From assembly GCF_900078705.1 (NCBI RefSeq), contig NZ_FKIF01000009.1:186001-250000 (forward strand): DNA of 64,000 nt, read 5' to 3'. The stretch is from Bordetella ansorpii. Lineage in GTDB: Bacteria > Pseudomonadota > Gammaproteobacteria > Burkholderiales > Burkholderiaceae_B. The position numbers and the translations under genes were made by a program. This document shows positions 8,601 through 16,610 of this stretch, piece after piece (position 1 is the stretch's first letter; every line of letters begins with the position of its first letter). The notes beneath the pieces were generated by a model that ran no database searches, was not told the DNA's origin, and worked only from the letters and a program-made list of their open reading frames with translations.

Positions 8601-9133
8601 ACATCCAGGAGGTGGGCTTCTCGATGTACAACGAGATGCTGAACGAGGCGGTGCGCGCGCTGAAGAACGGCGAAGAGCCCGACCTGGATGCCCCCTTCAA
8701 CCTGGCCTGCGAGGTGAATCTGCACGCGCCGGCGCTGTTGCCCAACGACTATTGCGCGGACGTGCACGGGCGGCTGGCGATCTACAAGCGCCTGTCGCAT
8801 GCCCAGGACGAGGACGACCTGATCCAGATCCAGGAAGAACTGATCGACCGTTTCGGCAAGCTGCCCGAGGCCGCGCAGACGCTGCTGGCGACGCATCGCC
8901 TGCGGCTGGCGGCGCAGCCGCTGGGCATCGTCAAGATCGACGTCAGCGAATCGCAGGCCCTGATGCAGTTCGGGCCGAAGACGACGGTGGAACCGGTGCG
9001 CATGGTGGAACTGGTGCAGAAGCACAAGCACATCCGGTTCTCGGGGCAGGATCGCCTGCGGGCGGAGATCAAGGCGGTCCAGGTCAAGGAACGGGTGGAT
9101 GCGGTTCGCGGGATACTGCGGGCGTTGCGGTAG
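5672..9133 (+). CDS. mfd: Transcription-repair coupling factor Mfd
   Basis: Mfd displaces RNA polymerase stalled at DNA lesions and recruits UvrA. The 1153-residue length is normal for the family. The N-terminal UvrB-like region includes FSPHQDLISQRL. The RNA-polymerase interacting (CarD-like) domain contains GDPVVHAQHGIGRY. The superfamily 2 motor shows Walker A GDVGFGKT (639-646), the DEEH box (740-743) and TATPIPRTL. The C-terminal TRCF domain follows. No Shine-Dalgarno is evident before the ATG. The gene is divergent from ispD and followed by a 393-bp gap holding an inverted-repeat element. Confidence 0.97.
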   Translation: MSDSSSSSAAHQGLPATAATLLALKPGARYAQPRPPGSADGWLLADLARQAGRPLVVFTADPLEAQRLAEEIPLYAPQLRVRQLPDWETLPYDAFSPHQDLISQRLHTLHALMQREVDVLTVPVTTALYRVAPPAFLAAYTFSFRQKDTLDEAALRAQLTLANYTHVTQVTAPGEFCLRGGLIDLFPMGSVLPYRLDLFDNEIESIRSFDVDTQRSLYPVRDVQLLPGREFPMDEESRNRFRARFREVFEGDPSRAMPYRDIGNGIAFAGVEYYLPLFFDQTATLFDYLAPGTITVTLGDIDDAVTRFGQDTASRYSFLKSDRERPVLPPEALFLDKEGLFGHFRDFPRLVLGGERSHPDFAAAPDVSISRRADDPVMRLRALLARADLRVLLCADSAGRRETLAQMLAEHGIAPAVQTDSVQAFLDADARFGLAVAPLSAGFLIPGAGLAFLTENDLYPGHTASRRGRRAQERTSNVEAMVRDLAELRAGDPVVHAQHGIGRYHGLVNMDMGEGEMEFLHLEYANGSTLYVPVSQLHVIARYSGADPEAAPLHQLGSGQWDKARRKAARQVRDTAAELLALYAQRAAREGFSFKLPLGDYEAFAEGFGFEETPDQSAAIQAVIMDMTSGRPMDRLVCGDVGFGKTEVALRAAFLAIANGKQVALLCPTTLLAEQHAQTFADRFADWPVRVVELSRFRSAKEVATAIEGINDGRVDIVIGTHKILSKDVQFKRLGLVIIDEEHRFGVRQKEALKSLRAEVDVLTLTATPIPRTLGMSLEGIRDFSVIATAPQKRLAIKTFVRREDGSTIREALLRELKRGGQAYFLHNEVETIHNRRARLEELVPEARVGVAHGQMPERELEQVMKGFYQQRFNVLLCTTIIETGIDVPSANTIVIHRADRFGLAQLHQLRGRVGRSHHQAYAYLLTPGEDAITANAKKRLEAIQAMEELGSGFYLAMHDLEIRGTGEILGDSQSGNIQEVGFSMYNEMLNEAVRALKNGEEPDLDAPFNLACEVNLHAPALLPNDYCADVHGRLAIYKRLSHAQDEDDLIQIQEELIDRFGKLPEAAQTLLATHRLRLAAQPLGIVKIDVSESQALMQFGPKTTVEPVRMVELVQKHKHIRFSGQDRLRAEIKAVQVKERVDAVRGILRALR

Positions 9134-9216
9134 ATTTTCCTGTGTCCAGCCGGGTGCCGGTGGCTGTTAATCTTGCGGCGGGTTTTGGGGCGTTGTGGAT
9201 TTTGAGTTCTTTAGAC

Positions 9217-9350
9217 GCCTCTGCGTGGTTTGCCGGGCCGCGCCAGCCAAGTCGTCGGGCTCGGGCGCGCCATCAGGCGCCCTCGGTCCCGCTACGCGGG
9301 ACTGCCCCTCCTCCAATTGGCCGGCACGGCCCGGCAAACCACGCAGAGGC
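9217..9350. repeat. 134-bp intergenic element with perfect 23-bp terminal inverted repeats
   Basis: The 393-bp gap between mfd and serB (9134-9526) has no credible gene but holds this element. Bases 9217-9239, which contain GCCTCTGCGTGGTTTGCC, reappear as an exact reverse complement at 9328-9350. Two smaller perfect hairpins sit inside: GGGCGC/GCGCCC (9263-9268 and 9277-9282) and GTCCCGC/GCGGGAC (9286-9292 and 9296-9302). The nested symmetry suggests a MITE-like or REP-type repeat, or a strong transcriptional barrier after mfd. No clear target-site duplication is visible by eye. Confidence 0.7.
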
Positions 9351-9526
9351 TCTGATGAGACAAGCCGCGGCGCCATTGAAAAGCATGTCTCTCATGCCGA
9401 ACGATGATGAGGCCGTCCGCATGCCATTGACGTGAGTCCTGCCGACACCCCGGCAGGACGCCTCCGAGCGGCATCGCTCAACCGCCTTATCACTTTTTTC
9501 CAAACGAACCGCAGTCCGACAAGACA

Positions 9527-10387
9527 ATGAGCCAGATCCATCTCGTCATTCAATCCCCCGCCCTCGCCGTCGAGCACGCCGAGCAACTGGCCGCGCTGGC
9601 CCAGGCGCAAGGCGTGGCGCGCATTTCCACGACGGCGGCGCGGCTGTTGGACGTGCAGGCCGATGCACAGACGCGTGAAGAAGTGCGTGACTGGAGCGAG
9701 TCGCACGGCGTGGATGCCGCGTTCGTGCCGGCCGGCCGCCGCCTGTCCGATTGCCGCGTGCTGGCCATGGACATGGATTCGACGCTGATCAATATCGAGT
9801 GCATCGATGAGATCGCCGCCTGGGCCGGACGGGGCGAGCAGGTCGCGCGGATCACCGAGGCGGCGATGCGCGGCGAGATCAAGGATTTCCCGGAAAGCCT
9901 GCGCCGCCGCGTCGCGTTGCTGGAAGGCGTGTCGGCGCAAGCGCTGGAGCGCGTCTACCAGGACAAGCTGCGGCTGAATCCGGGCGCCGAGCGGCTGCTG
10001 GGCTCGGCGCGCGATGCAGGCATCAAGACGCTGCTGGTGTCGGGCGGGTTCACGTTCTTCACGGACCGGCTGAAGGAGCGCCTGCAGCTCGACAGCGCCC
10101 ACGCCAATACGCTGGAGATCGGCGAGGACGGGCTGCTGACGGGCCGCGTGCTCGGCGACATCCTGGATGCCGATGCGAAGGCGACGTACCTGCGAGCCTT
10201 TGCCGCGCAGCAGGGTGCGTCGCAAGAGCAGATCATCGCGATGGGCGATGGCGCCAATGATCTGAAGATGTTGGCGCTGGCGGGTTATGCCGTGGCGTAT
10301 CACGCCAAACCCATCGTGCGCCGCCAGGCGCCGTACGCGCTGAATGTATGCGGCCTGGATGGTGTGTTGAACTGGTTCGAGGCCTGA
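9527..10387 (+). CDS. serB: Phosphoserine phosphatase
   Basis: SerB performs the last step of L-serine synthesis. The 286-residue protein is a HAD-superfamily phosphatase with an N-terminal ACT-like region (about residues 1-75), motif I DMDSTL (Asp82 nucleophile and Asp84), motif II VSGGFTFF and motif III GDGANDLKML. The length matches the long proteobacterial form. The final codons and the stop lie inside a 12-bp inverted repeat (10369-10399). An adhP-type gene faces it on the other strand. Confidence 0.95.
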   Translation: MSQIHLVIQSPALAVEHAEQLAALAQAQGVARISTTAARLLDVQADAQTREEVRDWSESHGVDAAFVPAGRRLSDCRVLAMDMDSTLINIECIDEIAAWAGRGEQVARITEAAMRGEIKDFPESLRRRVALLEGVSAQALERVYQDKLRLNPGAERLLGSARDAGIKTLLVSGGFTFFTDRLKERLQLDSAHANTLEIGEDGLLTGRVLGDILDADAKATYLRAFAAQQGASQEQIIAMGDGANDLKMLALAGYAVAYHAKPIVRRQAPYALNVCGLDGVLNWFEA

Positions 10388-10399
10388 TCGAACCAGTTC
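10369..10399 (+). terminator. 12-bp inverted repeat spanning the serB stop codon
   Basis: GAACTGGTTCGA (10369-10380) pairs perfectly with TCGAACCAGTTC (10388-10399) across a 7-nt loop that contains the stop codon. There is no U-tract, so it is either a Rho-assisted 3' end or an mRNA-stabilising hairpin. It is symmetric and could act on both strands of this convergent gene pair. Confidence 0.5.
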
Positions 10400-10447
10400 G
10401 GCGACGCGGATGGCCGATGCGCCGCCGAAGCGGCGACCGACCGTCAA

Positions 10448-11476
10448 TCAGCCGGCCATGTCCAACACGACTCGGCCTTCGATCCGGCCGTTGCGCATGC
10501 GTTCGAAAACATCGTTGATGTTCTCGAGTTTGTCGGTGGAGACGGTCGCCTTGACCTTGCCCATTTCGGCGAACTCCAGCGACTCCTGCAAGTCCAGGCG
10601 GGTGCCCACGATCGAGCCGCGGACCGTCACGCCATTGAGGACCATGCCGAAGATGTCCAGCGGAAACTGGCCTGGCGGCAGGCCATTGAGCGATACGGTG
10701 CCGCCGCGCCGCACCATGCCCACCGCCTGCTCGAACGCCTTGGGAGAAACCGCCGTCACCAGCGCGCCATGCGCGCCGCCGATCTCCTTCTTCAGGTACG
10801 CGACCGGATCGGTGGTCCTGGCATTGACGGTCACGGTGGCGCCCAGCCGCCGGGCCAGATCCAGCTTGGCGTCATCCACGTCCACCGCCGCCACGTTCAG
10901 GCCCATGGCCCTGGCATATTGCACCGCCATATGGCCCAAGCCCCCGACGCCTGAGATCACGACCCAGTTGCCAGGGCGCGTGTCGGTCACCTTCAAGCCC
11001 TTGTACACCGTCACGCCAGCGCATAGCACCGGCGCGATCTCGGTGAATCCGACGCCTTTGGGCAAATGACCGACATAAGCGGCATCCGCCAGCGCATATT
11101 CGGCGAAGCCCCCGTTGACCGAGTACCCCGAGTTCTGCTGCGATTCGCACAGCGTTTCCCAGCCTCCCAGGCAATGCTCGCAATGGCCGCACGCGGAATA
11201 CAGCCACGGAATGCCGACCCGGTCGCCTTCCTTGACATGGCGGACCCCCGCGCCCACCGCGACCACATGGCCCACGCCTTCATGGCCGGGAATGAACGGC
11301 GGCTTGGGCTTGACCGGCCAATCGCCCTCGGCTGCATGCAGGTCGGTATGGCACACGCCGCACGCCTCTATCTTGACGAGCAAATCGCCTGGCCCGGGGC
11401 GCGGCACCTCGACTTCCTCCAGCACCAGGGGCTGGCCGAACTCACGCACGACCGCGGCTTTCATCGTTCTTTGCAT
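10448..11476 (-). CDS. adhP: Zinc-dependent alcohol dehydrogenase, AdhP type
   Basis: The 342-residue medium-chain dehydrogenase closely resembles E. coli AdhP. Catalytic zinc ligands are Cys42, His65 and Glu66 ([12 protein letters not shown]). The structural zinc is held by Cys96, Cys99, Cys102 and Cys110 (ACGHCEHC). The Rossmann motif is GVGGLGH. It is expected to oxidise ethanol or reduce acetaldehyde with NAD(H) in the cytoplasm. The start at 11476 was chosen for AAGGA 8 nt upstream; in-frame ATGs at 11485 and 11515 lack proper spacing. A perfect FNR box lies 274 bp upstream (11750-11763), which suggests induction when oxygen is low. Confidence 0.9.
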   Translation of the reverse strand: MQRTMKAAVVREFGQPLVLEEVEVPRPGPGDLLVKIEACGVCHTDLHAAEGDWPVKPKPPFIPGHEGVGHVVAVGAGVRHVKEGDRVGIPWLYSACGHCEHCLGGWETLCESQQNSGYSVNGGFAEYALADAAYVGHLPKGVGFTEIAPVLCAGVTVYKGLKVTDTRPGNWVVISGVGGLGHMAVQYARAMGLNVAAVDVDDAKLDLARRLGATVTVNARTTDPVAYLKKEIGGAHGALVTAVSPKAFEQAVGMVRRGGTVSLNGLPPGQFPLDIFGMVLNGVTVRGSIVGTRLDLQESLEFAEMGKVKATVSTDKLENINDVFERMRNGRIEGRVVLDMAG

Positions 11477-11831
11477 GGTATTCATCCTTATCCACGAATT
11501 GCGTCGCCACGGCACGGTTCAGCCGTGGACCATTCCGCCATCGATCGACATGGACACCCGGTGGCATGGCCGCATCGCCGCTGACCAGAAACACCCACGC
11601 GACATCCACGCCCGCATGCGCCAGGCGCGCCACGCGGCGCTCCAATACCGCTATACCGATGCTCATGCGGTCCACCCGCCGGGCGAGGAACGGGCGAATC
11701 AACGATAGTCCCTGTGGGGCTCCCGTGCAGGCCCTGATCGCCAGGCCTGTTGATGCAGATCAAAGATCGCGACGACCCGCGCAGCACGGCCGCGGACGAG
11801 GGCATGGCGCCGGCAACTGCGGCGCGGAGAA
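11477..11831 (-). other. 355-bp region upstream of adhP, no confident gene
   Basis: Both flanking genes are on the minus strand. A frame of 86 codons (11442-11702) is open on the minus strand and runs 35 bp into adhP. It starts about 48 bp downstream of the FNR box. Its peptide, which includes MSIGIAVLERRVARLAHAG, matches no family I know, so it may be chance, a remnant of a lost FNR-controlled gene, or a small unknown gene. Otherwise the stretch appears to be a long 5' leader for adhP. Confidence 0.35.
11750..11763. promoter_or_regulatory. Perfect FNR/ANR box
   Basis: TTGATGCAGATCAA matches the consensus TTGAT-N4-ATCAA at all ten specified positions. Eight of those ten are A or T in GC-rich surroundings, so chance occurrence is unlikely. 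It is intergenic and lies upstream of adhP, a gene of fermentative metabolism, which fits oxygen-limited activation by an FNR-family regulator. Confidence 0.7.
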
Positions 11832-14408
11832 CTACGGCGCGGGCACCAGCTCCAGCCGATGCGCCGCCGGCCCGGGCAAGAACGGCGTAGGACGGCCTTC
11901 CACCCAGGCCTGATGCCCTGCCAGGAAAAACGGCGACAACAAGTGCCCCGACGCGCCGCCCGGCATGTGCAGAATGCCCTCGTTCTCGTGTCCCGGCGCC
12001 ACGACGAACCGTTCCGACGCGCCAAACGACGGATGCTGGATACGCGGCATGTTGTTCACGTCTCCCGGCATCGCATCGGTCGGCGCGGACAGCCAGCCGC
12101 GCACCGATGCGGGCAGCAGGCGCGCGAACGGATGCCCCATCGCCAGGCGATTGCGCTTGCCCCAATAGGCATTCTCCAGGCGGGCACCGTTGGCCGTGTT
12201 CGCCGCGATCACGGTATCGATGCGGTCCAGCACGAAATCGCGCCAGTCCGCATGGCGGGACGGTATCCAGGCCCGCTCGCGCATCAGCACTTCCATCACT
12301 GCCTCCAGGCGCGAGGAAGCGCGAGCCACCGAAGGCGATGGCGACAGGCTGGGCGCGCTGTCGGCCAGGCGCTTGTCCAGGCGGCCGAACCAGGCTTCCT
12401 GGAAGGCGTCATGCAGGCCACGCAGCAGGGTGTAGCCGACGGCATCGATGTCGGCCCGGCCATTCCACTCGGCCACCAGGCGGCGGTAGGCCGCGCGCTG
12501 GGGATGGTCGCGCACGGCGTCCTCGTCCAGCGTATCCAGCACCAGCTTGCTCCATGGCGCGATCCAGCGCGCCCGGTCGTCCAGTTGCACCGCCAGCAGC
12601 GCGGCATTGTCCGCCTCGGGCAGCGCGCGCAGGTTGTCGCGGATCTGCGTGGCGCGCGCCCCCACGTCGGCGCCGCCGTCGCCGATCAGGCGTTGCCGCG
12701 CCGGGTCGCCCAACTGCGTGCTGTTGCCCGACCAGAGACGTCCGCCGGGCGGATCGATGATGGCAGGATAAGCCTGCGGCGCCAGGCGGCCGGCGGGCGC
12801 ATCCACCTGGCTTGCCGACACCGGAAACCCATTGGGATCGAGCACGGCCAAGGGCAGCGGCCCGGCCAGCGTCCAGCCGATGCGGCCGTCGCGCCCGGCC
12901 ACCAGGATATTCTGGGTCGGCACACCCGAGCCTTGCGCGATCCGCAAGGCCCGCGGCACGTCGCGGGCCTCTTCCAGGCCCAACAATCCCAGGTCGGTGG
13001 CCCCCGCCTGGTACGCGACCCAACGCACGGCGTACGCCCGTCCGTCGGCCTCCAGGATCGGGCCCCAGCGCGTTTCGTATACCGTCTGCGTCACGTCGGG
13101 CTGTCCCTTGACGGCGATGGTCTCGGTGTACTCGCGCGCGGTTTCCCATTCGCTGGCGGGGCCAAGATAGCGCCTGGGCTGGCTGGGATCGCGTTCCACG
13201 GCGACCAGGTCCATGAACTGGCCGTAGCTGTTGGTGAATCCCCAGGCCACGTCGCCGTTGCTGCCCGCCACCACCGCGGGCGTACCCGGCAGGCTGACAC
13301 CGGACACGCGGCGCTGCCGGCCCGGCGCGTCCCGATCCGGAAACTCCAGGGTCAGGCGATACCAGATGTTCGGCAGGGTCAGGCCCAGGTGCATGTCGTT
13401 GCCCACGCGGGCGAGCCCCTGCGCGCCATGCCTGCCATCGACGGCGAAGCCGCTGCTGCCTACCACCGCGGCGGGCGCATCCTGCCGCCAGCCGGTGGCG
13501 CTGGCCGGGTCCAGCCCGGCACTGGCCAGCAGGCCGGCAATCAGTTCATCGCGGGCCGAGGGCTGTCCCGACGACGAGGCGATGAACGCCTCCAGGGGAA
13601 CCGCGCTCCCGATCCCGGCGCGCGGAACGGCCGGGAGGTCGCCGGGCCCCGGGTCCAGCCAATCGGGGCGCGTGGGCGGCAGCACGATCATGGCGTTGGG
13701 TTCGACGTCGTCCAGCGTGGCATCCCAATGGCTGGCGCGGGGCGTCAGGAAGGCCAGCAGATCGGCGGGCACCTGTTCGCGCAACGCGCCGCGGGAAAGC
13801 AGGCGAAGCATCTGCATGCCCTGCAGGTTCAGGTACATGGCGTCGATGGCCAGCAGCGAATCTTCCGGCTCCCAGGGCTTGGGCGCGGCGCCCAGCACCA
13901 GGTACTCCACCGGCCGGGCGCGCGCGGCGGCCAGCGCATCGTTCACGCCATCGGCGTAGCGCCGCAGCAGGTGCTGGTCGGTGTCGTCGAGCACGCCATA
14001 CGCGGCGGCGGCCCGCTCGCGGAAACGATGCAGGCGGTTGCGCCGGTCCAGCGGCAGCACGCTGGGTCCTACGAGCGCGGCCAGCTCGCCGGCCGCCAGG
14101 CGGCGCATCATGTCCATCTGGAAAAAACGGTCCTGCCCGTGGGCGAAACCCGTGGCATAGGCCGCATCGTCGCGATGGGCGGCGGTGATGGTGGCGTTGC
14201 CGTCGGCATCGCGCACGATGGCGGCCGAGGCCCGCAAGCCAGGCGCGGCCTGCCGCCCATCCAGCTGGGGCAGGCTGGCCCGCATGAACGTCCAGCCCGC
14301 CAGCGCGGCCAGCAAGGCCAGGATCAGCAAGCCCGCCAACGACCATGCACTGAATCGGACGAAGCGTCGTCCACGAGGGCGCCTGGTCTGGGTCGGCGTG
14401 CTGGTCAT
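11832..14408 (-). CDS. Penicillin acylase family protein (Ntn hydrolase), membrane-anchored precursor
   Basis: The 858-residue precursor belongs to the penicillin/AHL-acylase family, which hydrolyses amide bonds of acyl side chains in the periplasm. A single hydrophobic segment (about residues 22-42) follows a basic N-terminus and acts as signal or anchor. The alpha-chain region contains AYATGFAHGQDRFFQMDMMR (84-103). The autocatalytic cleavage site is GSSGFAVDG: Gly317, then Ser318, which would become the N-terminal nucleophile of the beta chain. NDMHLGL follows shortly after, as in the family. The residues after the nucleophile (Ser-Gly-Phe) differ from the usual Asn-Asn/Met-Trp. The substrate (beta-lactam, acyl-homoserine lactone or other amide) cannot be told. 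It stands alone, 144 bp from the amidohydrolase gene. Confidence 0.88.
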   Translation of the reverse strand: MTSTPTQTRRPRGRRFVRFSAWSLAGLLILALLAALAGWTFMRASLPQLDGRQAAPGLRASAAIVRDADGNATITAAHRDDAAYATGFAHGQDRFFQMDMMRRLAAGELAALVGPSVLPLDRRNRLHRFRERAAAAYGVLDDTDQHLLRRYADGVNDALAAARARPVEYLVLGAAPKPWEPEDSLLAIDAMYLNLQGMQMLRLLSRGALREQVPADLLAFLTPRASHWDATLDDVEPNAMIVLPPTRPDWLDPGPGDLPAVPRAGIGSAVPLEAFIASSSGQPSARDELIAGLLASAGLDPASATGWRQDAPAAVVGSSGFAVDGRHGAQGLARVGNDMHLGLTLPNIWYRLTLEFPDRDAPGRQRRVSGVSLPGTPAVVAGSNGDVAWGFTNSYGQFMDLVAVERDPSQPRRYLGPASEWETAREYTETIAVKGQPDVTQTVYETRWGPILEADGRAYAVRWVAYQAGATDLGLLGLEEARDVPRALRIAQGSGVPTQNILVAGRDGRIGWTLAGPLPLAVLDPNGFPVSASQVDAPAGRLAPQAYPAIIDPPGGRLWSGNSTQLGDPARQRLIGDGGADVGARATQIRDNLRALPEADNAALLAVQLDDRARWIAPWSKLVLDTLDEDAVRDHPQRAAYRRLVAEWNGRADIDAVGYTLLRGLHDAFQEAWFGRLDKRLADSAPSLSPSPSVARASSRLEAVMEVLMRERAWIPSRHADWRDFVLDRIDTVIAANTANGARLENAYWGKRNRLAMGHPFARLLPASVRGWLSAPTDAMPGDVNNMPRIQHPSFGASERFVVAPGHENEGILHMPGGASGHLLSPFFLAGHQAWVEGRPTPFLPGPAAHRLELVPAP

Positions 14409-14552
14409 GGGAAAGGAGGGCTGCGCGCGGCCGGTAATGAAGGTCCGGCTACGTTACCACGGGACGTTGGCCGAGCCGCGTCCGCCAAAGGCCTCTCACA
14501 CGCGGAGCAGGCCGGACGACGGCGCCGCGCACCGTGCCTTGTCTGGCGTGCG

Positions 14553-15509
14553 CTACGCGCCGTCCCCAAACCCATAAAGCCGTGACGGGTTGTCCACCAG
14601 TGCGCGCCGCAGCCCATCCTGATCGGAAAACCAGGCGTGCAATTCGCGCAGAAGCCGCCCGCGCCCGATCTCGCGATACGCGCTGACCTCCAACGGCCCC
14701 TTGCCAGGCTCGCGATTGGTGTGCGGCCAGTCGCTGGCCCACAGCACGCGATCCGGATTGCAGTCCGCATAGGCCTGCGCCAGCGCACGCGTGCCTTCGG
14801 TCAACCCCTGCGCCGATTCGATGCGATAGGACGCCGACAGCTTCACGTACGCCGCGCCCTCGCGCACCAGTCGGAAGACGGCCTGCACACGCGCATCCGC
14901 ATGCGGGAGATCGGCCGGAATCATCGCGAAATGATCCAGCACCACCGGCACGGGCAGGCCCTGCAAGGCCGGCGCGGCCGCCGCGATGGCGTCCAGCGAG
15001 GCGTAGATCTGCAGGTGCCAGCCCAGCGGCGCCAGGCGTTCGGCCCAGGCAGCCAGGCTGCGCTGGATCGCCGCCGGATCGCTGCGGCCCACGCTTTCCA
15101 GGTTCACGCGCAGGCCCCGCACCCAACCCGCATGCAGGGCTCGCAACCCGTCGTCGCCGATACCTTCATCGACCACCGCGATGCCTCGCCCCGCGCCCGC
15201 CATGCGAGCGAGGCTGTCCAGCATGCAGCGGTTGTCCGTGCCGTACACGCTGGGTTGCACGATCACCACACGATCCAGGCCGGCGTCGGCCATGTGCCGC
15301 TGCAATGCAGGCAGGCTGGCGGGTCCCGGCGTGTAATGCCGGTCCGCCGCCATGGGATAGTCCGCCCGCGGACCCACGATATGCACGTGGCAGTCGCACG
15401 CCCCGGCGGGCAACGCCGATTCGCGCGGCGCGAGCCCGCGCGCCGAACCCGTCAGCGCAATGCCGTGCCCCGTGTTGCGGAGACCTTCCCCGGTGCCGCC
15501 CGCCATCAT
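14553..15509 (-). CDS. Amidohydrolase family protein (2-pyrone-4,6-dicarboxylate lactonase-like)
   Basis: The 318-residue TIM-barrel metallohydrolase of the amidohydrolase-2 type has the HxH metal pair at His41 and His43 (DCHVHIVGP), LDHFAMIP in the middle and ASDWPHTN near the C-terminus. These are the hallmarks of LigI-type lactonases and related hydrolases of small carboxylated rings or lactones. Its ATG shares one base with the stop codon of the upstream dehydrogenase gene (TGATG), so the two are translationally coupled. It is the last gene of the GntR/Bug catabolic block. The substrate is inferred only as a small organic acid or lactone. Confidence 0.85.
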   Translation of the reverse strand: MMAGGTGEGLRNTGHGIALTGSARGLAPRESALPAGACDCHVHIVGPRADYPMAADRHYTPGPASLPALQRHMADAGLDRVVIVQPSVYGTDNRCMLDSLARMAGAGRGIAVVDEGIGDDGLRALHAGWVRGLRVNLESVGRSDPAAIQRSLAAWAERLAPLGWHLQIYASLDAIAAAAPALQGLPVPVVLDHFAMIPADLPHADARVQAVFRLVREGAAYVKLSASYRIESAQGLTEGTRALAQAYADCNPDRVLWASDWPHTNREPGKGPLEVSAYREIGRGRLLRELHAWFSDQDGLRRALVDNPSRLYGFGDGA

Positions 15510-16570
15510 CAGGCCGCCTGCAGGTGGCGCAGATAAGCCTCGCCCGCGGCACGGGTGCCCAGCGAACCGCCCACGTCACGCGTGCATTCGCCCGACTCGA
15601 TGGCCGAGGCGATCGCACGCTCCATGGCCGCGGAGGCGTCCATGAAGTTCCGCTGGCCGCGGCGCTGGCCGTACCAGTTCAGCAGCATGGCCGCCGACAG
15701 CAGCTGCGAGATCGGGTTGGCGATGTCCAGGCCCGCGATGTCCGGGGCCGACCCGTGCGCGGCCTGGCCCATCGCGTGGTCGCGGCCGGCGTTCAGCGAG
15801 CCGCCCAGGCCCAGGCTGCCCGACAGCTCGGCGGTCAGGTCGGACAGGATGTCGCCGAACATGTTGGTGGTGACGATCACGTCGTAACGGTCCGGCGCGC
15901 GCACCACGTGCGCCATCATGGCGTCGACGATCACGTCGTCCACGCGCACGTCCGGAAACTCCTTGCCGACCTGGTGGCACATGTCGATGAACATGCCGTC
16001 GCCGATCTTCAGCACGTTGGCCTTGTGCACGATGGTCACGTGCTTCTTGCGCGTCATGGCCAGCTCGAAGGCCGAGCGCGCGATGCGCTCGCAGCACTGG
16101 CGCGTGATGCGGCGCAGCGACACCACCACGTCGGGCGTGATCAGCATCTCGCTGCCGCCCGACTCGATGTTGCGGTCGGCATAGAAGCCTTCGGTGTTCT
16201 CGCGCACCACCACCAGGTCGAACTCGCCCAGGCGCGCCCGCATGCCCGGATAGGTACGGGCCGGGCGGATGTTGGCGTACAGGTCCAGGCTCTTGCGAAA
16301 GTATTTGGACGGGTTGATCTCGCCTTTCGCCTCGTCCTTGAAGTCGTAGGTGGACATCGGACCCAGCAGCAGCCCGTCGGCGGCCTTCACCTTTTCCAGC
16401 AGCGCCGGCGTCACCGTCGCGCCATGCCTCTTCAGGCTGTCGTGGCCGGCCACATCGTGCTCCAGCCGCAGGCCCAGATTGAAGCGGCCGGACACGGCCT
16501 GCAGTGCATCGACCGCCACGGCCACGGTTTCAGGGCCGATGCCGTCACCCGGCAGGACTACGATTTTCAT
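15509..16570 (-). CDS. Isocitrate/isopropylmalate dehydrogenase family protein
   Basis: The 353-residue beta-decarboxylating dehydrogenase has the N-terminal LPGDGIGPE motif, the substrate/metal region VVVRENTEGFYA, KANVLK around the catalytic lysine, and the metal-binding TTNMFGDILSD stretch, followed by HGSAPDIAG. The family oxidises 2-hydroxy acids such as isopropylmalate, D-malate, tartrate or homoisocitrate with NAD(P). The genomic setting (Bug proteins, amidohydrolase, no leuCD) argues against leucine synthesis and for catabolism of an imported acid. The start at 16570 was chosen for the family N-terminus MKIVVLPGDG and a GAAGG upstream. Confidence 0.88.
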   Translation of the reverse strand: MKIVVLPGDGIGPETVAVAVDALQAVSGRFNLGLRLEHDVAGHDSLKRHGATVTPALLEKVKAADGLLLGPMSTYDFKDEAKGEINPSKYFRKSLDLYANIRPARTYPGMRARLGEFDLVVVRENTEGFYADRNIESGGSEMLITPDVVVSLRRITRQCCERIARSAFELAMTRKKHVTIVHKANVLKIGDGMFIDMCHQVGKEFPDVRVDDVIVDAMMAHVVRAPDRYDVIVTTNMFGDILSDLTAELSGSLGLGGSLNAGRDHAMGQAAHGSAPDIAGLDIANPISQLLSAAMLLNWYGQRRGQRNFMDASAAMERAIASAIESGECTRDVGGSLGTRAAGEAYLRHLQAA

Positions 16571-16610
16571 GGAAGCACCTTCAATGATGAAAAGACAGTG
16601 AGTGAAAGGG

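Noticed and set aside
5684-9031. Several long open frames on the minus strand opposite mfd, the longest 680 codons
   Set aside because: They are third-position GC shadows of mfd: rich in Gln, Arg and His, with no recognisable motifs, and overlapping a fully supported gene.
11442-11702. An 86-codon minus-strand frame upstream of adhP as a named gene
   Set aside because: No family resemblance, no clear ribosome site, and a 35-bp overlap into adhP. It is mentioned only as part of the adhP leader region.
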